From assembly GCF_001039355.2 (NCBI RefSeq), contig NW_019775524.1, positions 968,987 through 1,032,986 on the forward strand: DNA of 64,000 bases, read 5' to 3'. A program made the translations under genes and the position numbers. The first letter of the stretch is position 1, and each line of letters starts with the position of its first letter. This stretch comes from Lingula anatina. Taxonomy: Eukaryota > Brachiopoda > Lingulata > Lingulida > Lingulidae. Shown here piece after piece: positions 1-11,915 of the stretch. Under the pieces are notes generated by a model. The model had not been told where the DNA came from and searched no databases. It was given only the letters and a program-made list of their open reading frames with translations.

Positions 1-107
1 ATAAATGCATCACCACGAATCATATTCTAGTATCCTAATAAATGGTTATCCAAAAAAAGAAGCAAAAATGCAAAAAAAAAAGTATCAAAATATCAACAGA
101 AACGTAC

Positions 108-3100
108 GTAAAGTTTGAATCCGTATCCCGGAGGACAACCATAGCATCCAACAGAGAGGAGCCATCTGGGACCGTCACGGTGAATGACTCATTGACGTTG
201 TGTGGCGCCAGCGTCGCTATCACGTTGATTCTGAAAGTGAAAAATGATGCTGGGGGCGTGGTCGGCGCAGGAGTTGTAGTCACTGTTAAAAGGGAAAGTA
301 AATATGTATTAAAATACAGTACAATGTTGCTATTGCCAAAATATACTTTTCTGCAGAAATCAAACATTGTATTTTAAATAAAAGGCAACGAAAAAGCAAC
401 CAAGCACGCAATCAAAATTAGAACATACTCAGAATTCTTTTTTTCTAACAATATACACCTAAATGATTTGAGAACAGGAAATAGGACTTGCATTGGGTGT
501 ACAGGTATATCTGTACAGTTATTGATGTGTTGGCCCGGATAATAGGTTGGTGACAGATGTGAAAAAGTTTAAAAATTAAGTAAGAAGAGAATTTTGCCGT
601 AAATGGACGCACGCAAAAAACGAAAACGAAACTGACATATACAATATAGCTTATCTACACTAATTATGAAAATTCACGGGAACCTTCTCAAATTTTTTGA
701 GGGAAAACAATTTTGGCAAAATTATGGTTTGCAGTGCTCACCTTGTTGGCAGGAAGAGATAGATCCGATGTCAGCATACGATTTCCTGTTTAGAGCCGGG
801 AAGATCTGATTTGCTGCTGCCACAGAGTCATAGGAACCATCCTGGCCTTTATAAAAACATGTTGAAATACATTTCATGTAATGAATCTAGGATATTTATA
901 TATCAGTACCATTCTTTTCAGATTAAACAAATAGGAATAAGACCCAAATGATATTATTCTGAATAGTTCTCTGTTTAAAGTAAAACGGTTTTATTTTGTA
1001 ACTTTTTGTTTTTAAACAATATGCTACTTTCCTAGGATATGTATAGGCCATCCTGATATTGACTAACGACTGTACATTGACTTTTTGTTTTCATCACAAG
1101 GAATCGTTTACCTTGTTTCTCTACCAGTCGAAGAAGTGCCTCTTTTTTAATCTTCCTCCGGGTTTGTTTATCGTCAGCAATCAGAGCCTACATGCCAATA
1201 CATAAAATGATTAAAACTGTAAATAAAATTAAAATGAGTGTTTGCCTTTTTATTCCTATTTCAAATATGGCCGACAAGACCAATATGGTAGATAAGAGTG
1301 AAAAAGAACTTCCAGTCGCAAAACTGTTAATATGGTTGTCAGACTTGTCCCGTCAAGACAGCTTGTTTTAACACCAACTTCGCCCTCTTCCTAATCACAA
1401 TATTCATATGCAACCTTGTTAACACAATCTCAGTCACTCTCTCTTTATGAGAAATACTACTTGGGAGTGGGGGGTGGGGTACCTGCACAGCCAACCCAGT
1501 GGTGTATTCATTTCCAAAAGAACCATCTGGTTTCTTGTTATCCAGGATAAACTGCACTCCAGCAGAAATGGCGGACTTCACGTCAGTTTGGTTCCTCACA
1601 CAAGACAACGCTATCACCGTCATAGCGGCTTCATCTTTGATATAGAAAAAACATATATGAAATAATATATAATGTGTATAATAATATATCAGAAATAGCG
1701 ATAAAGTTTACAATTATTCCTTCCATACCTACATGTATATCATTAATTTCCAAATGATGCTGCTGAAGCGACGAATTCAAGAACTTCTTACTTCGTTATT
1801 TAAGCACTTTTAAGTTGCTTTTAAGATATGCGGGAACAAAGAAGCCTATATTCATAAGACGCAATACTTTTGTTGTTCAAAAGGTAGACAAAAGTGGTGT
1901 CAAACCAAAATTTCCATCACCCATTAGCTTCAGCCACATTGAAATATTCTCATAACATCGTTGGAACACCATTTCTTAATAAATAAGTTATTATAAAGAT
2001 GCATCTATGAATATCTACATGTACTATAAAGAAGTAATATCTAATCCGAGTAGAACTACGTAGATGCATCTTTATAATAGCTCTTTTACTTCTTAGAGAT
2101 ATTATATGTGGTGAATTGATATGAGTCTTCAAACACCATTTCTTCGGACGTTCTCTCAGACGTAATACATACCCAAACGAATGTGCAGTGCTGCGTTTTA
2201 CCAATATAAAATATGGTGTTCATGTATAGTATAGTTTATTCAACTTAAGGCCATCAATGTCCATAACAATCAATATCAACAGAATATAAGGCATAAGCTG
2301 AACGTACCAACCCCAAACGTGTAGTTCCCGGGTGTTTTGGTCAATTGCTGTATGTATTTCTCCTGTACGGTCAACCCTGCATTACACAGTGCAAGCACGG
2401 CCCAACTGTACGCGAAGTTGTGATTGAAGTAGTACTTGGGGAACCCGTCCATGTGGCCGCTTAGTATGTCTATCAGGTTATGGCCGTAGAAGTCGCTGGG
2501 GTCCTGGCACGTGGCCACGAGTGCGTTGACGTACTGGCCAAGTTTCCCGCCATACCAGTCTTGAGTGTCCAGCTTTGGATATCTGGAAATAAGTTTGTTG
2601 AATGGCGTTGATTAAAAAGTAAGACAGAATGAGATAACAATCAGTAAAAATGTAATAAATAAATGCATAAATGTACTGAGTTGATTAATTGCTCCATCAG
2701 TTGAATGAGAGTTTACTGATAGCACGGATCCAGCCGAAGGTGAGGGTCAGAGTGATAAGGCCATTAATGATAAAGAGATTTGAAAACGTACAATCTGTAA
2801 CACGTTCAAGGGTAATTGAATTGTCAAAACGACTTATCTGAACAGTGACGTATCTTACTTGCTAATAGCTGCCAGGAGGTCAAGGTTCATTTCCTTGACG
2901 GTGGCAGCCGGGCCAGGTTTAGATGGCCTGTACCATTTGTCGTTTACCAACTGGAGAGCCATGACCGCCTCCGCCTCCTTACGGGTCCCCCAGCCCCAGC
3001 TATCCGTGCGTTCAGACAGTAGCCAACGAACACCTTTCAATTTCGCATGGTGGGTAACTGAAAATAAAACGTTAAAATGAAGACGTTGTAAACATAAGTT

Positions 3101-4585
3101 GATTGAAACTGTGTGAAAATAGCTCTAACACTTATGTTTGCGGTTTCTACTGGTAGCATATCACAATCTGTAGCTTAAAATAAAAAGAAGCACCATGGCA
3201 AAGAATTGAAGGAAATAAAAAGAAAAATGTTTTTGGGTAAATCTTTAACATGTTAATATGAAGAATAATTAATTCCGCATATCAATGATTAGGGTCAAGT
3301 ACTGTTGTATTAATTTTATCAAGCTTTACCTGAGCTACTAGTATACCAATTAAATGTTTATTTTGACATAAGAAGTGACTGACGTATAAAAACGCATAAT
3401 AGCGCACCCATTCAAAAATTCCACCGCAGGTTCCTGTGTGGGGCATGTAACCTGGCAAGAAAATGTTTAATATTTCGGTTCATTTCCTTATCTTATTTTA
3501 ATTTTCATGACAATGTCCTCATTTCACATAAAATGCTATTTTCTTCTTGAAACTGTCACGTGACCAAAACAACATTGATAGAGATTATTTTAACTGCATG
3601 TAGTTGATTTAAAAGTTTATCGTTTTAGAAGAAATGAAAAACAAAATAACTTAATAACGACGTGTGGTGTTAATTCTTACTTAAGGAGCGCCTGACACAT
3701 AAAAAGGCATAATGACTACTTAATAAATATGTCACAGCAGGTTCCCATGGGGTCTCTTAACTTGTTAAGGAAAATTTTGAATATTTTGCTTCATTTCCTC
3801 ATTTGTCGGTATGCAAGTCAATACAGTGGTCAGGTTCAAGCGTAAAAGGAAGTGATATAATCCTCTCATGTATACAGTAGTTATCATGTTGTAGTTAAGT
3901 GTTTTGTATTGTAACCTCTTGACATGGCCCTATTTACTATTATTTATAACCATATGTTCATTTATCACCAGCACATGCGGTGCATAAGACAAAATAAAAT
4001 GTTCTAAAACTGTAATATAATATAATATAATATAACGTTCACCTGCTTAAAGAAACTAGACACTTTATGCATATGGTTATTGTACCAGAGCCAAGGGGGA
4101 ATTGAAAGAAAAATAACTAAATAATGACATGTAATGTCAATTTATCATATCTCAGTTGTGTAGTGCAGCTACGATTAAACATATATATGGGAAACACGCG
4201 ATGTTTAAGTCGGTAATATACAGCAAACAATGCACAATGGAGATAAAGACCTGCTTCAGGATATTAAGTGCAAATTGAAAAAAATGCTTTCTATATTGTT
4301 TAATAAAAGTATTGTCGTAAGGACAGTGTAACAACCAGCTGTCATATGCCGCAGTCATATAACGCATTAAACCAGCTCATCACCAAGCCTTTTTTCTCTC
4401 CTAAACACGTACACTACCTGTTGATTTCCACAAAGGCTCACCAGTGAATAAGGAAAAAAAAATCACTGTGAAGGCGTGTTCGCATGCAAAATAAGCCGAT
4501 CCTTTTCGGTGCGACCCTTCTATGCATCAGCCAAAGCCTGAACATAGGTCTTTCCTTTCAGGCCAAAAAAAAGAAATAATAATAA

Positions 4586-4628
<43 letters not shown>

Positions 4629-5627
4629 GATTGGTCTACTAGCTCAAGAGAATTTCGTATATAGTCCAATTGGTTTAAGTATGATCTGGAACACTGGTCA
4701 AATTAACGTTATAAAACAGGCGCCATATTTCATTTACTCCTCCTCCTCCTCCTGCTGCCGCAACCGCCACCACTAACAGCATCACAACTCCTCCTCCTCC
4801 TCCTCCTACTACTACTGTTTTATCCTTTTCAAGGCAGACCGTGTTTGTGGACTTATGGATGAGGCCAGAATCTTGGCTAATGTTATTTTGTAAAACAGAA
4901 TAAAACCGCGTGCCGCACCCAGCAATGAGTTAGTGCTGGGCGGGAATATCAACAGAATCAATCCAACTTATGTGCAAACGCGCCTTCATGGTTCAGTTGT
5001 ACCTGTTCATTTTTTGATTAGATGTTTTTGTTCTCTTTTGTCAAACAGTGCTTTTTCTGTTGTTGTTGATCTGAATGTTGTTTTTTTCATTTATTTACCT
5101 CGTTTTCAAATTGCGTGTTGAATACGTGTTCTCATCTTGATCCTCTATAAGCAAGCTGACTTTAATTTAAGCGAAATCAAATTCATGATGATTTTCTACT
5201 TTACAACAGGTGATCAACTGTATAAAACAAAACTGGGAATTATTCTGCCAGTAGATATACTAGTATGTAGGCCTACATGTAATGTATAGGCCTATAATTA
5301 GACATAACAAGGCAATTTTTTTATCTGCTTAAACATTTTTTAAATACAACATAGGCACCAATACACCCAATTTACATTAAATTGAACATTTTGAATGGTT
5401 AAAAAAATTGCCCAGCCTGACACATTTCTTATAGCTCGTTCCAAATGTTCGATGATGATATAAGATATTATTACGTTCTTTATATACATTAATACGTGTT
5501 GATCTACTTCTACTACACCTGCAGTATACGAGTAACGTCCAACGATTCACTTACCAAGACTTGTGTGTAAATCAAAACTGCACTGATAACCAAGGAGAAA
5601 CATGCAAAGTTTGGCCACGAACCCCAT
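108..5627 (-). CDS. Transcobalamin / intrinsic-factor-like cobalamin-binding protein (3' end beyond window)
   Basis: Seven exons read on the minus strand: 5627-5555, 3057-2859, 2582-2308, 1634-1483, 1187-1112, 846-742 and 282-108. All junctions are AG/GT and every phase matches, giving 351 codons before the window edge. Exon 1 carries the start and a hydrophobic signal peptide (MGFVAKLCMFLLGY). The alpha/alpha-barrel domain follows, with WLLSERTDSWGWGTR and EAVMALQL (exon 2), YFNHNFAYSWAVLALCNAG (exon 3), VDEAAMTVIALSCV across the exon 3/4 junction, TTGLAVQAL across the exon 4/5 junction, and QIFPALNRKSYADI (exon 6). After a Thr/Pro linker, exon 7 begins a DUF4430-type beta domain (TVTVPDGSSLLDAMVVL). 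This is the two-domain order of transcobalamin, haptocorrin and intrinsic factor, which bind vitamin B12 between the domains. Secretion and B12 binding are inferred from the family; specificity among the three is not determinable. The final exon(s) lie left of position 108. Confidence 0.87.
4573..4629. repeat. (AAAT)n microsatellite
   Basis: A short AAT run followed by about a dozen perfect AAAT units inside intron 1 of the cobalamin-binder gene. Confidence 0.95.
4738..4816. repeat. CTC/CTA trinucleotide-rich tract
   Basis: Two blocks of CTC repeats separated by CCGCAACCGCCACC-type sequence and ending in TACTAC units: a polypyrimidine low-complexity tract in an intron. Confidence 0.8.
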
Positions 5628-5676
5628 TTTACTCAGAACAGCAGAACGGCGTTTGTGAAAGTGGATTGGATTTTAG

Positions 5677-5684
5677 TTTAAATA
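5677..5684 (-). promoter_or_regulatory. TATA-like box of the cobalamin-binder gene
   Basis: On the minus strand a TATTTAAA motif sits about 50 bp upstream of the ATG at 5627, placing a start site near 5650 if spacing is typical. It is AT-rich sequence in an AT-rich genome, so the call rests on position only. Confidence 0.35.
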
Positions 5685-7214
5685 CCCGGTGTTAATATCC
5701 GGTTTGAGCAGCCGAGCTGCGATGACACACGAGGCGCATGAGAATCATTTAACCGTCCTCGGCAGCCGCCAGGAAAAATTGTCATAATATGACAGGAGTG
5801 GTAGATCCTGTTTACGTTTGATTTCGGAGTTAAAAACAAGCAAACAGGATCTTTTTAAAGTGTTATTTAAAGGGCTCTATTTTCTTACACCAATGCCTTA
5901 TTGGCCCTTGAATTTCATCACACGCTTGCAGATGCTTATAGGCCTTAATAATGCTTAAAGACCTTGTCGCTTTTGCATGTCTGCCAAGAATTTAGTTTCG
6001 TTCTTCAGTTATTTGTAAATAAATGACTTCCAGGGGCAGATATAAAAATAGCTTTCCTCGAAATGTTTTGAAATAAAAAGGAAAAAAAATGACATTCGAG
6101 TCAGTCCTGTCGTCTGCATCCGCTTGTCTCTGGCAAAACATCAAACACAGAATGCTTCGTGAACAGATTAGCTCAATTACAGTAACAAACATAATAGACA
6201 GTGAAAATCAAGCGGTAATCAAGACAAAACCGGTTTATAAAATAGGGATTGACATCGCGTTGGAAGGGTTGATTGAAAGTGCACGTTAAGTCAGGCCTAA
6301 GACAATCACAAATATACAGTTGCACGAGAACACAAAGACGAATAAATGGATCAAAAATAAATATTTTAAAAACAGGCCTACCCAACTACCAGACTCGGCA
6401 CATAAGGATCCTGAATTAACCAGTATATCGGACCACACTACCCGCTTTCAAGGTGTGTGTCAGATCGCAAATTAATACGTTTATAGGGCAGAAATGTACA
6501 TGTACATGTATTACACTAAATCATTTTATTTTCACTTGGAGAAAACGTTGCACAGTATTGAACAGCTACCAATAAAAAAACTCCTAAGAAATATGCATGA
6601 ACTTTAAAATAGAACAATTTGTATGGTTTTGCATCCTTGAAAAATAATTACAAAAGAATCGACTTATAAATACACCCATAAAACGGAACGCCTAAATATC
6701 AGCGAAAACGACGTCCTGTAAAAACCATTTTTGTTAAATGCAAAAGGAAATTGGGCGGTGAGTGAATCTTATCTACCTTGGCTCTGGACAAGAAAAAAGA
6801 CATTACTTTATCACTTATTTAGCCTTATACACTAACTGTACATGATAATTCTATTAACTTACCAGTATATACAAACACGCAATTATAACTACACATACAT
6901 ATTTTTGCATGAACAGGAATGACGGTGCTGAGCGATATAAAAAGGAAAGCAATGATATTTTACAGGAATATTTTTGAATTTTTATATAACACAGAATTGC
7001 ACATACACTACTCTGACAAAAATGTGCAGTATATCATATGACAAAAACTGGACTTCTCTTCCCTGATGAAGCCTCCAAGATTACCAGGAATGTGTTAATT
7101 ATATGAAGATCCCTGAGGCACTAAACACATTCAAGACCCAACTAAAACTGGAAATAGTCTTATATCAGTGCACAGATTAAAAATAAAGGTTGGCTTCCAG
7201 TGATATTTGATACT

Positions 7215-7450
7215 CAGGGTGGAAATAGCAGAGGAATTTCCATGGTAAAAGTTAGTTTTTGGTGACTTCTGAAACACAGGGCTTTTCTGGAAATGGCAGA
7301 GGCATGCCCATGGTAAAAGTTAGTTTCTGGTGACTTCTGAAACACAGGGTGTTTCTGGAACTGGCAGAGGCATGTTCATGGTAAAAGTTAGTTTCTGGTG
7401 ACCTCTGAAACACATGGTGTCTCTGGAAATGGCAGAGGCAGACCTATTAC
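7215..7450. repeat. 68-bp minisatellite, about 3.5 units (copy 1)
   Basis: The phrase CATGGTAAAAGTTAG recurs at 7241, 7309 and 7377, an exact 68-bp period, each unit containing CTTCTGAAACACAGGG and GGCAGAGGCA. The last unit decays into flanking sequence. Confidence 0.9.
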
Positions 7451-7520
7451 GACCTTGAGGCAAGTTTCCAGTGACCTCTATAACTGATGGTGAACAAGCA
7501 CATGCTGTGGGCCATTAATT

Positions 7521-7686
7521 CAGGGGCATATTGAGGAAGTCGTCTGGGTCTTCCCAAAGACGGTCAGATTTTCAAGATTCCATCAAAGGGAATCTAATTT
7601 TTCTGTCAGAAGACATACAAAAATGGAGGATGGATCAACAAAGATAATTTGAGGACTGTCAGAAAATCTCTCTGGATCTGTCCCTG
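7521..7686. mobile_element. hAT-like MITE, family A (copy in haplotype copy 1)
   Basis: About 166 bp beginning CAGGGGCATATTGAG and ending CTGGATCTGTCCCTG, near-inverted ends, with internal CTTCTGGGTCTTCC-type and CTGTCAGAAGAC motifs shared with copies at 36438 and 43786. TAATT lies on both sides (left TTAATT, right TAATTGG), a plausible target duplication. Ends of the CAGGGGCGGAT type are known from hAT elements; the class assignment is inference. Confidence 0.65.
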
Positions 7687-8510
7687 TAATTGGACTATTT
7701 CAGTTTTAGTTGGGTCCTGCTGAACAGACTTACTAATATGCCACGCTGCAGCAAGGTTGTTAGAATAAATACCACACATTAAAGATTCAAGTTGTTGATT
7801 TTAGTATTTATATATGCAGAAATGCTACAGTTAAAGCACTCTTAAGAGGTGTGGCATTTACTAAAAAGAACTCAAACTGTCACTCCTGAGCTATTGTACT
7901 AAAAGCCATTTGGTTCAAAAAATTAATTTTAAATTTAAATTAGTTAAAATATTTAAAGCTCTACAGCGAGGGTCCATGTGTTAACAACAAAGACACACAT
8001 CTTTAATAAATGACTGTGAGCATTATTATGAGGTGATGAGTCATGCATGCTACTGTACATACTTTTAAGTATACTTTACTTAAAAGTATGTTTTCAGATT
8101 CCTACTCAAACTTCTTTAAGTCCCCATTTCTATATTTCTTTTACATTTTAATATAATCTGGGGCTTAGTGGAAAAAAAATCAAGGTGAATAGACCTAATA
8201 TTTTCATGAGATGCTTCTTAGTTGACCAAGTGTTAGTCTGCTTAGATTTCCGCCCAAGACACTGATTTAAGACTTTTTGATAACAGTCCCCAGATCTGCA
8301 GGACCACATGGCAGCTGTTGGTCTTCATTGTGAGATACATGGCCATTGAGACCTACAGTCCAGCCTGCTTTCCACCCTTCCACAGTTTTGACCAACCTGA
8401 AGTTACTTAAAACTGACTATGAAAGTATGGCACAGGTACAGTGACTATGATGTGTTTAAAGCTTCCCTCTTGGACTAAATTTCCTAATGCACTAAACATT
8501 GCAGTCATCA

Positions 8511-8686
8511 TCAGTGGACAATCCATATGGATATTCCCAGAACCAGCAGCAGAGTTATCAATGAGGATTTCAGAGAGCACCCAGTGTCAAACACTGTGGG
8601 GTCAAATTTGAAGCAGTTTGTGTTACTTTCCACATACTTGAACTTTTGTCCTTCACAGATTTCTTTGCCGTTTTTATAAGATGTAC
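8511..8686 (-). pseudogene. Duplicate terminal exon of the folate-receptor-like gene (assembly duplicate)
   Basis: Same length (176 nt) as the terminal exon 12091-11916, with the same acceptor and stop and at least one synonymous difference (TGT for TGC, Cys). No other exon of the gene is duplicated. It sits in the block that ends at the N of 8856, so it most likely represents the other allele rather than a pseudogene. Confidence 0.75.
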
Positions 8687-10599
8687 CTGCATTTCAAAAG
8701 AAAAAAAAACACTGAAATACATTTCAATATTTATGTTAATTGACAAGAAAAGCAGTTGTGAAGAATCTAAAACAACCATGGTAGTGTAAAAGATATGGCA
8801 AAAAAAATGTACATACCATATAGTGAAATCAAATCTACGTGGTATTAAAAAAAAANTGACATTCGAGTCAGTCCTGTCGTCTGCATCCGCTTGTCTCTGG
8901 CAAAACATCAAACACAGAATGCTTCGTGAACAGATTAGCTCAGTTACAGTAACAAGACATAATAGACAGTGAAAATCAAGCGGTAATCAAGACAAAACCG
9001 GTTTATAAAATAGGGATTGAAATCGCGTTGGAAGGGTTGATAGAAAGTTCACGTTAAGTCAGGCCTAAGACAATCACAGCTGCACCAGAATACACAGAAT
9101 AAATGGATCAAAAATGTTTTAAAAAGATTAGATTATGATTAAATAAATGAGGGGAAAGAGGGACACAAGCGCACTTTAAATAATGGATAGAGGGCTATAG
9201 TTAACATTCTTTTTTTGTTTTATTAAGAAATTCCACGGTTTTACTAGTACATTATATAAAAATGGAGGACAGGAAAGTAGGTTTGCAAACAACCGTTTAT
9301 ATTTTTGGAGTAACCTTTACGGACGTTTTAGACAAGTCGCTTAACTATCCATTTGCTGCGTGATACATAACAGGTAGGCCTACATGTACTTCTTGATTAC
9401 AACAGATCCACGTGTTTTATACGGAGAGCTTAAAGAGATTTTGTACAAAAAACATGCTCTTTTCAAAATACAAACGGCTAACTTTGAATGTCGGGACTAG
9501 TTCATGAATTTTTGGTATGTTTGGGGAAATTGCCGTTTACCCCATGAAGATCTTTTTTCCCGGCGAAATAAAGAGATATCATCCCTTTTAAATATCGTCT
9601 GCATCCATTGCCCGCGTGACCGTCAGTGCGCATGTGCGAGGTCAACTTGACATCTTTACTCTATAACAAACATGAACATAAATTGATAAATACATTACTA
9701 AAATGCAATTCACGTCAGGAAACAAACAGATGGTGGGCTTTTGAATGAAAGAGGCATGGACAAGAAACAAATCCTCACGATGTTATTAAAAATAGCTTTG
9801 CGAAATATAATGCAAATTAATACGTTTATAGGGCAGAAATATACATGTATTACACTAAATCATTTTATTTTCACTTGGAGAAAACGTTGCACAGTATTGA
9901 ACAGCTACCAATAAAAAAACTCCTAAGAAATATACATGAACTTTAAAAAAGTACTATTTGTATGGTTTTGTATCCTTGACAAATAATTACAAAAGAATCG
10001 ACTTATAAATACATCCATAAAACGGAACGCCCAAATATCAGCGAAAACGACGTTCTGTAAATGTCGTTTTAGTTAAGGGCAAAAGGAGGTTGGGCGGTGA
10101 GCGCATCTTACATGTATATACCATGCCACTAGACAAGAAATATCTTATTTTATCACACCTATTTAGCCTTATACAGTGACTGGACATGATAATTCTAATA
10201 ACTTACATACAAACACCCAGTTATAACTACACATACGTATTTGTATGAACAGGAATGACGGTGCTGAGCGATATAAAAACGGAAACCAATGATATTTTAC
10301 AGGAACATTTTTGAATTTTTATATAACACAGAATTACACATACACTTCTCTGACAAAAATGTGCAATATATCATATGACAAAAACTTGACTTCTCTTCCC
10401 TGATGAACCCTCCAAGATTACCAGGAATGTGTAAATTATATGAAGATCCCTGAGGCACTAAACACCTTCAAGACCCAACTAACTTAAACAAGAAATAGTC
10501 TAATATCAGTGCACAGATTAAAGATTAGGTTGGATTCCAGTGACATTTGATACTCAGGGCCTGGTTGCACCAATGGGTCGTAACCCAGGCCTTTCAGTT

Positions 10600-10835
10600 G
10601 CGCCTGAGTACTGGAAATGGCAGAGGTATGCCCGTGGTAAAAGGTAGTTTCTGGTGATTTCTGAAACACATGGTGTCTCTGGAACTAGCAGAGGCCTGCC
10701 CGTGGTAAAAGGTAGTTTCTGGTGATTTCTGAAACACATGGTGTCTCTGGAACTGGCAGAGCCTGCCCATGGTAAAAGTTAGTTTCTATTGACTTCTGAA
10801 ACACAGGGTGTTTCTGGAAATGGCAGAGGCAGACC
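10600..10835. repeat. 68-bp minisatellite (copy 2)
   Basis: Allelic or duplicate counterpart of 7215-7450, with units anchored at 10633, 10701 and 10768 (periods 68 and 67). Base differences such as CCCGTGG for CCCATGG indicate independent evolution of the two copies. Confidence 0.88.
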
Positions 10836-10911
10836 TATCACAACCTTGAGGTAAGTTTCCAGTGACCTCTATAACTGATGGTGAACAACCACATGCTGTG
10901 GGCCATTAATT

Positions 10912-11077
10912 CAGGGGCATATTGAGGAAGTCTTCTGGGTCTTCCCAAAGACGGTCAGATTTTCAAGTTTCCATCGAAGGGAATCTAATTTTTCTGTCAG
11001 AAGACATACAAAAATGGAGGATGGATCAACAAAGATAATTTGAGGACTGTCAGAAAATCTCTCTGGATCCGTCCCTG
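10912..11077. mobile_element. hAT-like MITE, family A (copy in haplotype copy 2)
   Basis: Same element at the corresponding place in the second copy of the duplicated block, with the same TAATT flanks and a few substitutions. Confidence 0.65.
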
Positions 11078-11915
11078 TAATTGGACTATTTCAGTTTTAG
11101 TTGGGTCCTGCTGAACAGACTTACAAATATGGCACGCTGCAACAAAGTTGTTAGAATAAATACCACACATTAAAGATTCAAGTTGTTGATTTTAGTATTT
11201 ATATATGCAGAAATGCTACAGTTAAAGCACTCTTAAGAGGTGTGGCACTTACTAAAAAGAACTCAAACTGTCACTCCTGAGCTATTGTACTGAAAGCCAT
11301 TTGGTTCAAAAATTTAATTTTAAATTTAAATTAGTTAAAATATTTAAAGCTCTACAGCAAGGGTCCATGTGTTCACGACAAAGGCACACATCTTTAATAA
11401 ATGACTGTGAGCATTATTATGAGGTGATGAGTCATGCATGCTAATGTACATACTTTTAAGTATACTTTACTTAAAAGTATGTTTTCAGATTCCTACTCAT
11501 ACTTCTTAAAGTCCCCATTTCTATATTTCTTTTACATTTTAATATAATCTGGGGCTTAGTTGAAAAAAAATCAAGGTGAATAGACCTAATATTTTCATGA
11601 GATGCTTCTTAGTTGACCAAGTGTTAGTCTGCTAAGATTTCAGCCCAAAACACTGATTTACGACTTTTTGATAAAAGTCCCCAGATCTGCAGGACCACAT
11701 GGCAGCTGTTGGTCTTCATTAACAGCTGTTGGTCTTCATTGTGAGATACATGGCCATTGAGACCTACAGTCCAGCCTGGTTTCCACCCTTCCACAGTTTT
11801 TACCAAGTTACTTAAAACTGACTATGAAAGTATGGCACAGGTACAGTGACTATGATGGGTTTAAAGCTTCCCTCTTGGACTAAATTTTCTAATGCACTAA
11901 ACATTGCAGTCATCA

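Larger units (their letters stand above)
3058..5554 (-). other. 2.5-kb first intron of the cobalamin-binder gene
   Basis: The interval between the signal-peptide exon and exon 2. The donor at 5554 and acceptor at 3058 give a clean phase-1 join (G|TT, Val). No additional exon with a credible reading frame was found. It holds an (AAAT)n microsatellite, a CTC-rich stretch and otherwise featureless AT-rich DNA. Confidence 0.7.
6090..8855. repeat. First copy of a duplicated region ending at a one-base gap (probable haplotype copy 1)
   Basis: This stretch begins with TGACATTCGAGTCAGTCC and ends in an A run directly before the N at 8856. The same sequence restarts at 8857 and runs to 12258. Most of it aligns at high identity, including the 68-bp minisatellite, a hAT-like MITE and the last exon of the folate-receptor-like gene. 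The copies differ around 6350-6470, where copy 2 carries about 690 bp of unrelated sequence in place of about 130 bp. A repeat boundary exactly at an N suggests two haplotypes placed in series rather than a genomic duplication. Confidence 0.85.

Noticed and set aside
7195-7450. CRISPR-like array
   Set aside because: The 68-bp periodic units have no spacer/repeat distinction and the genome is eukaryotic; it is a minisatellite.
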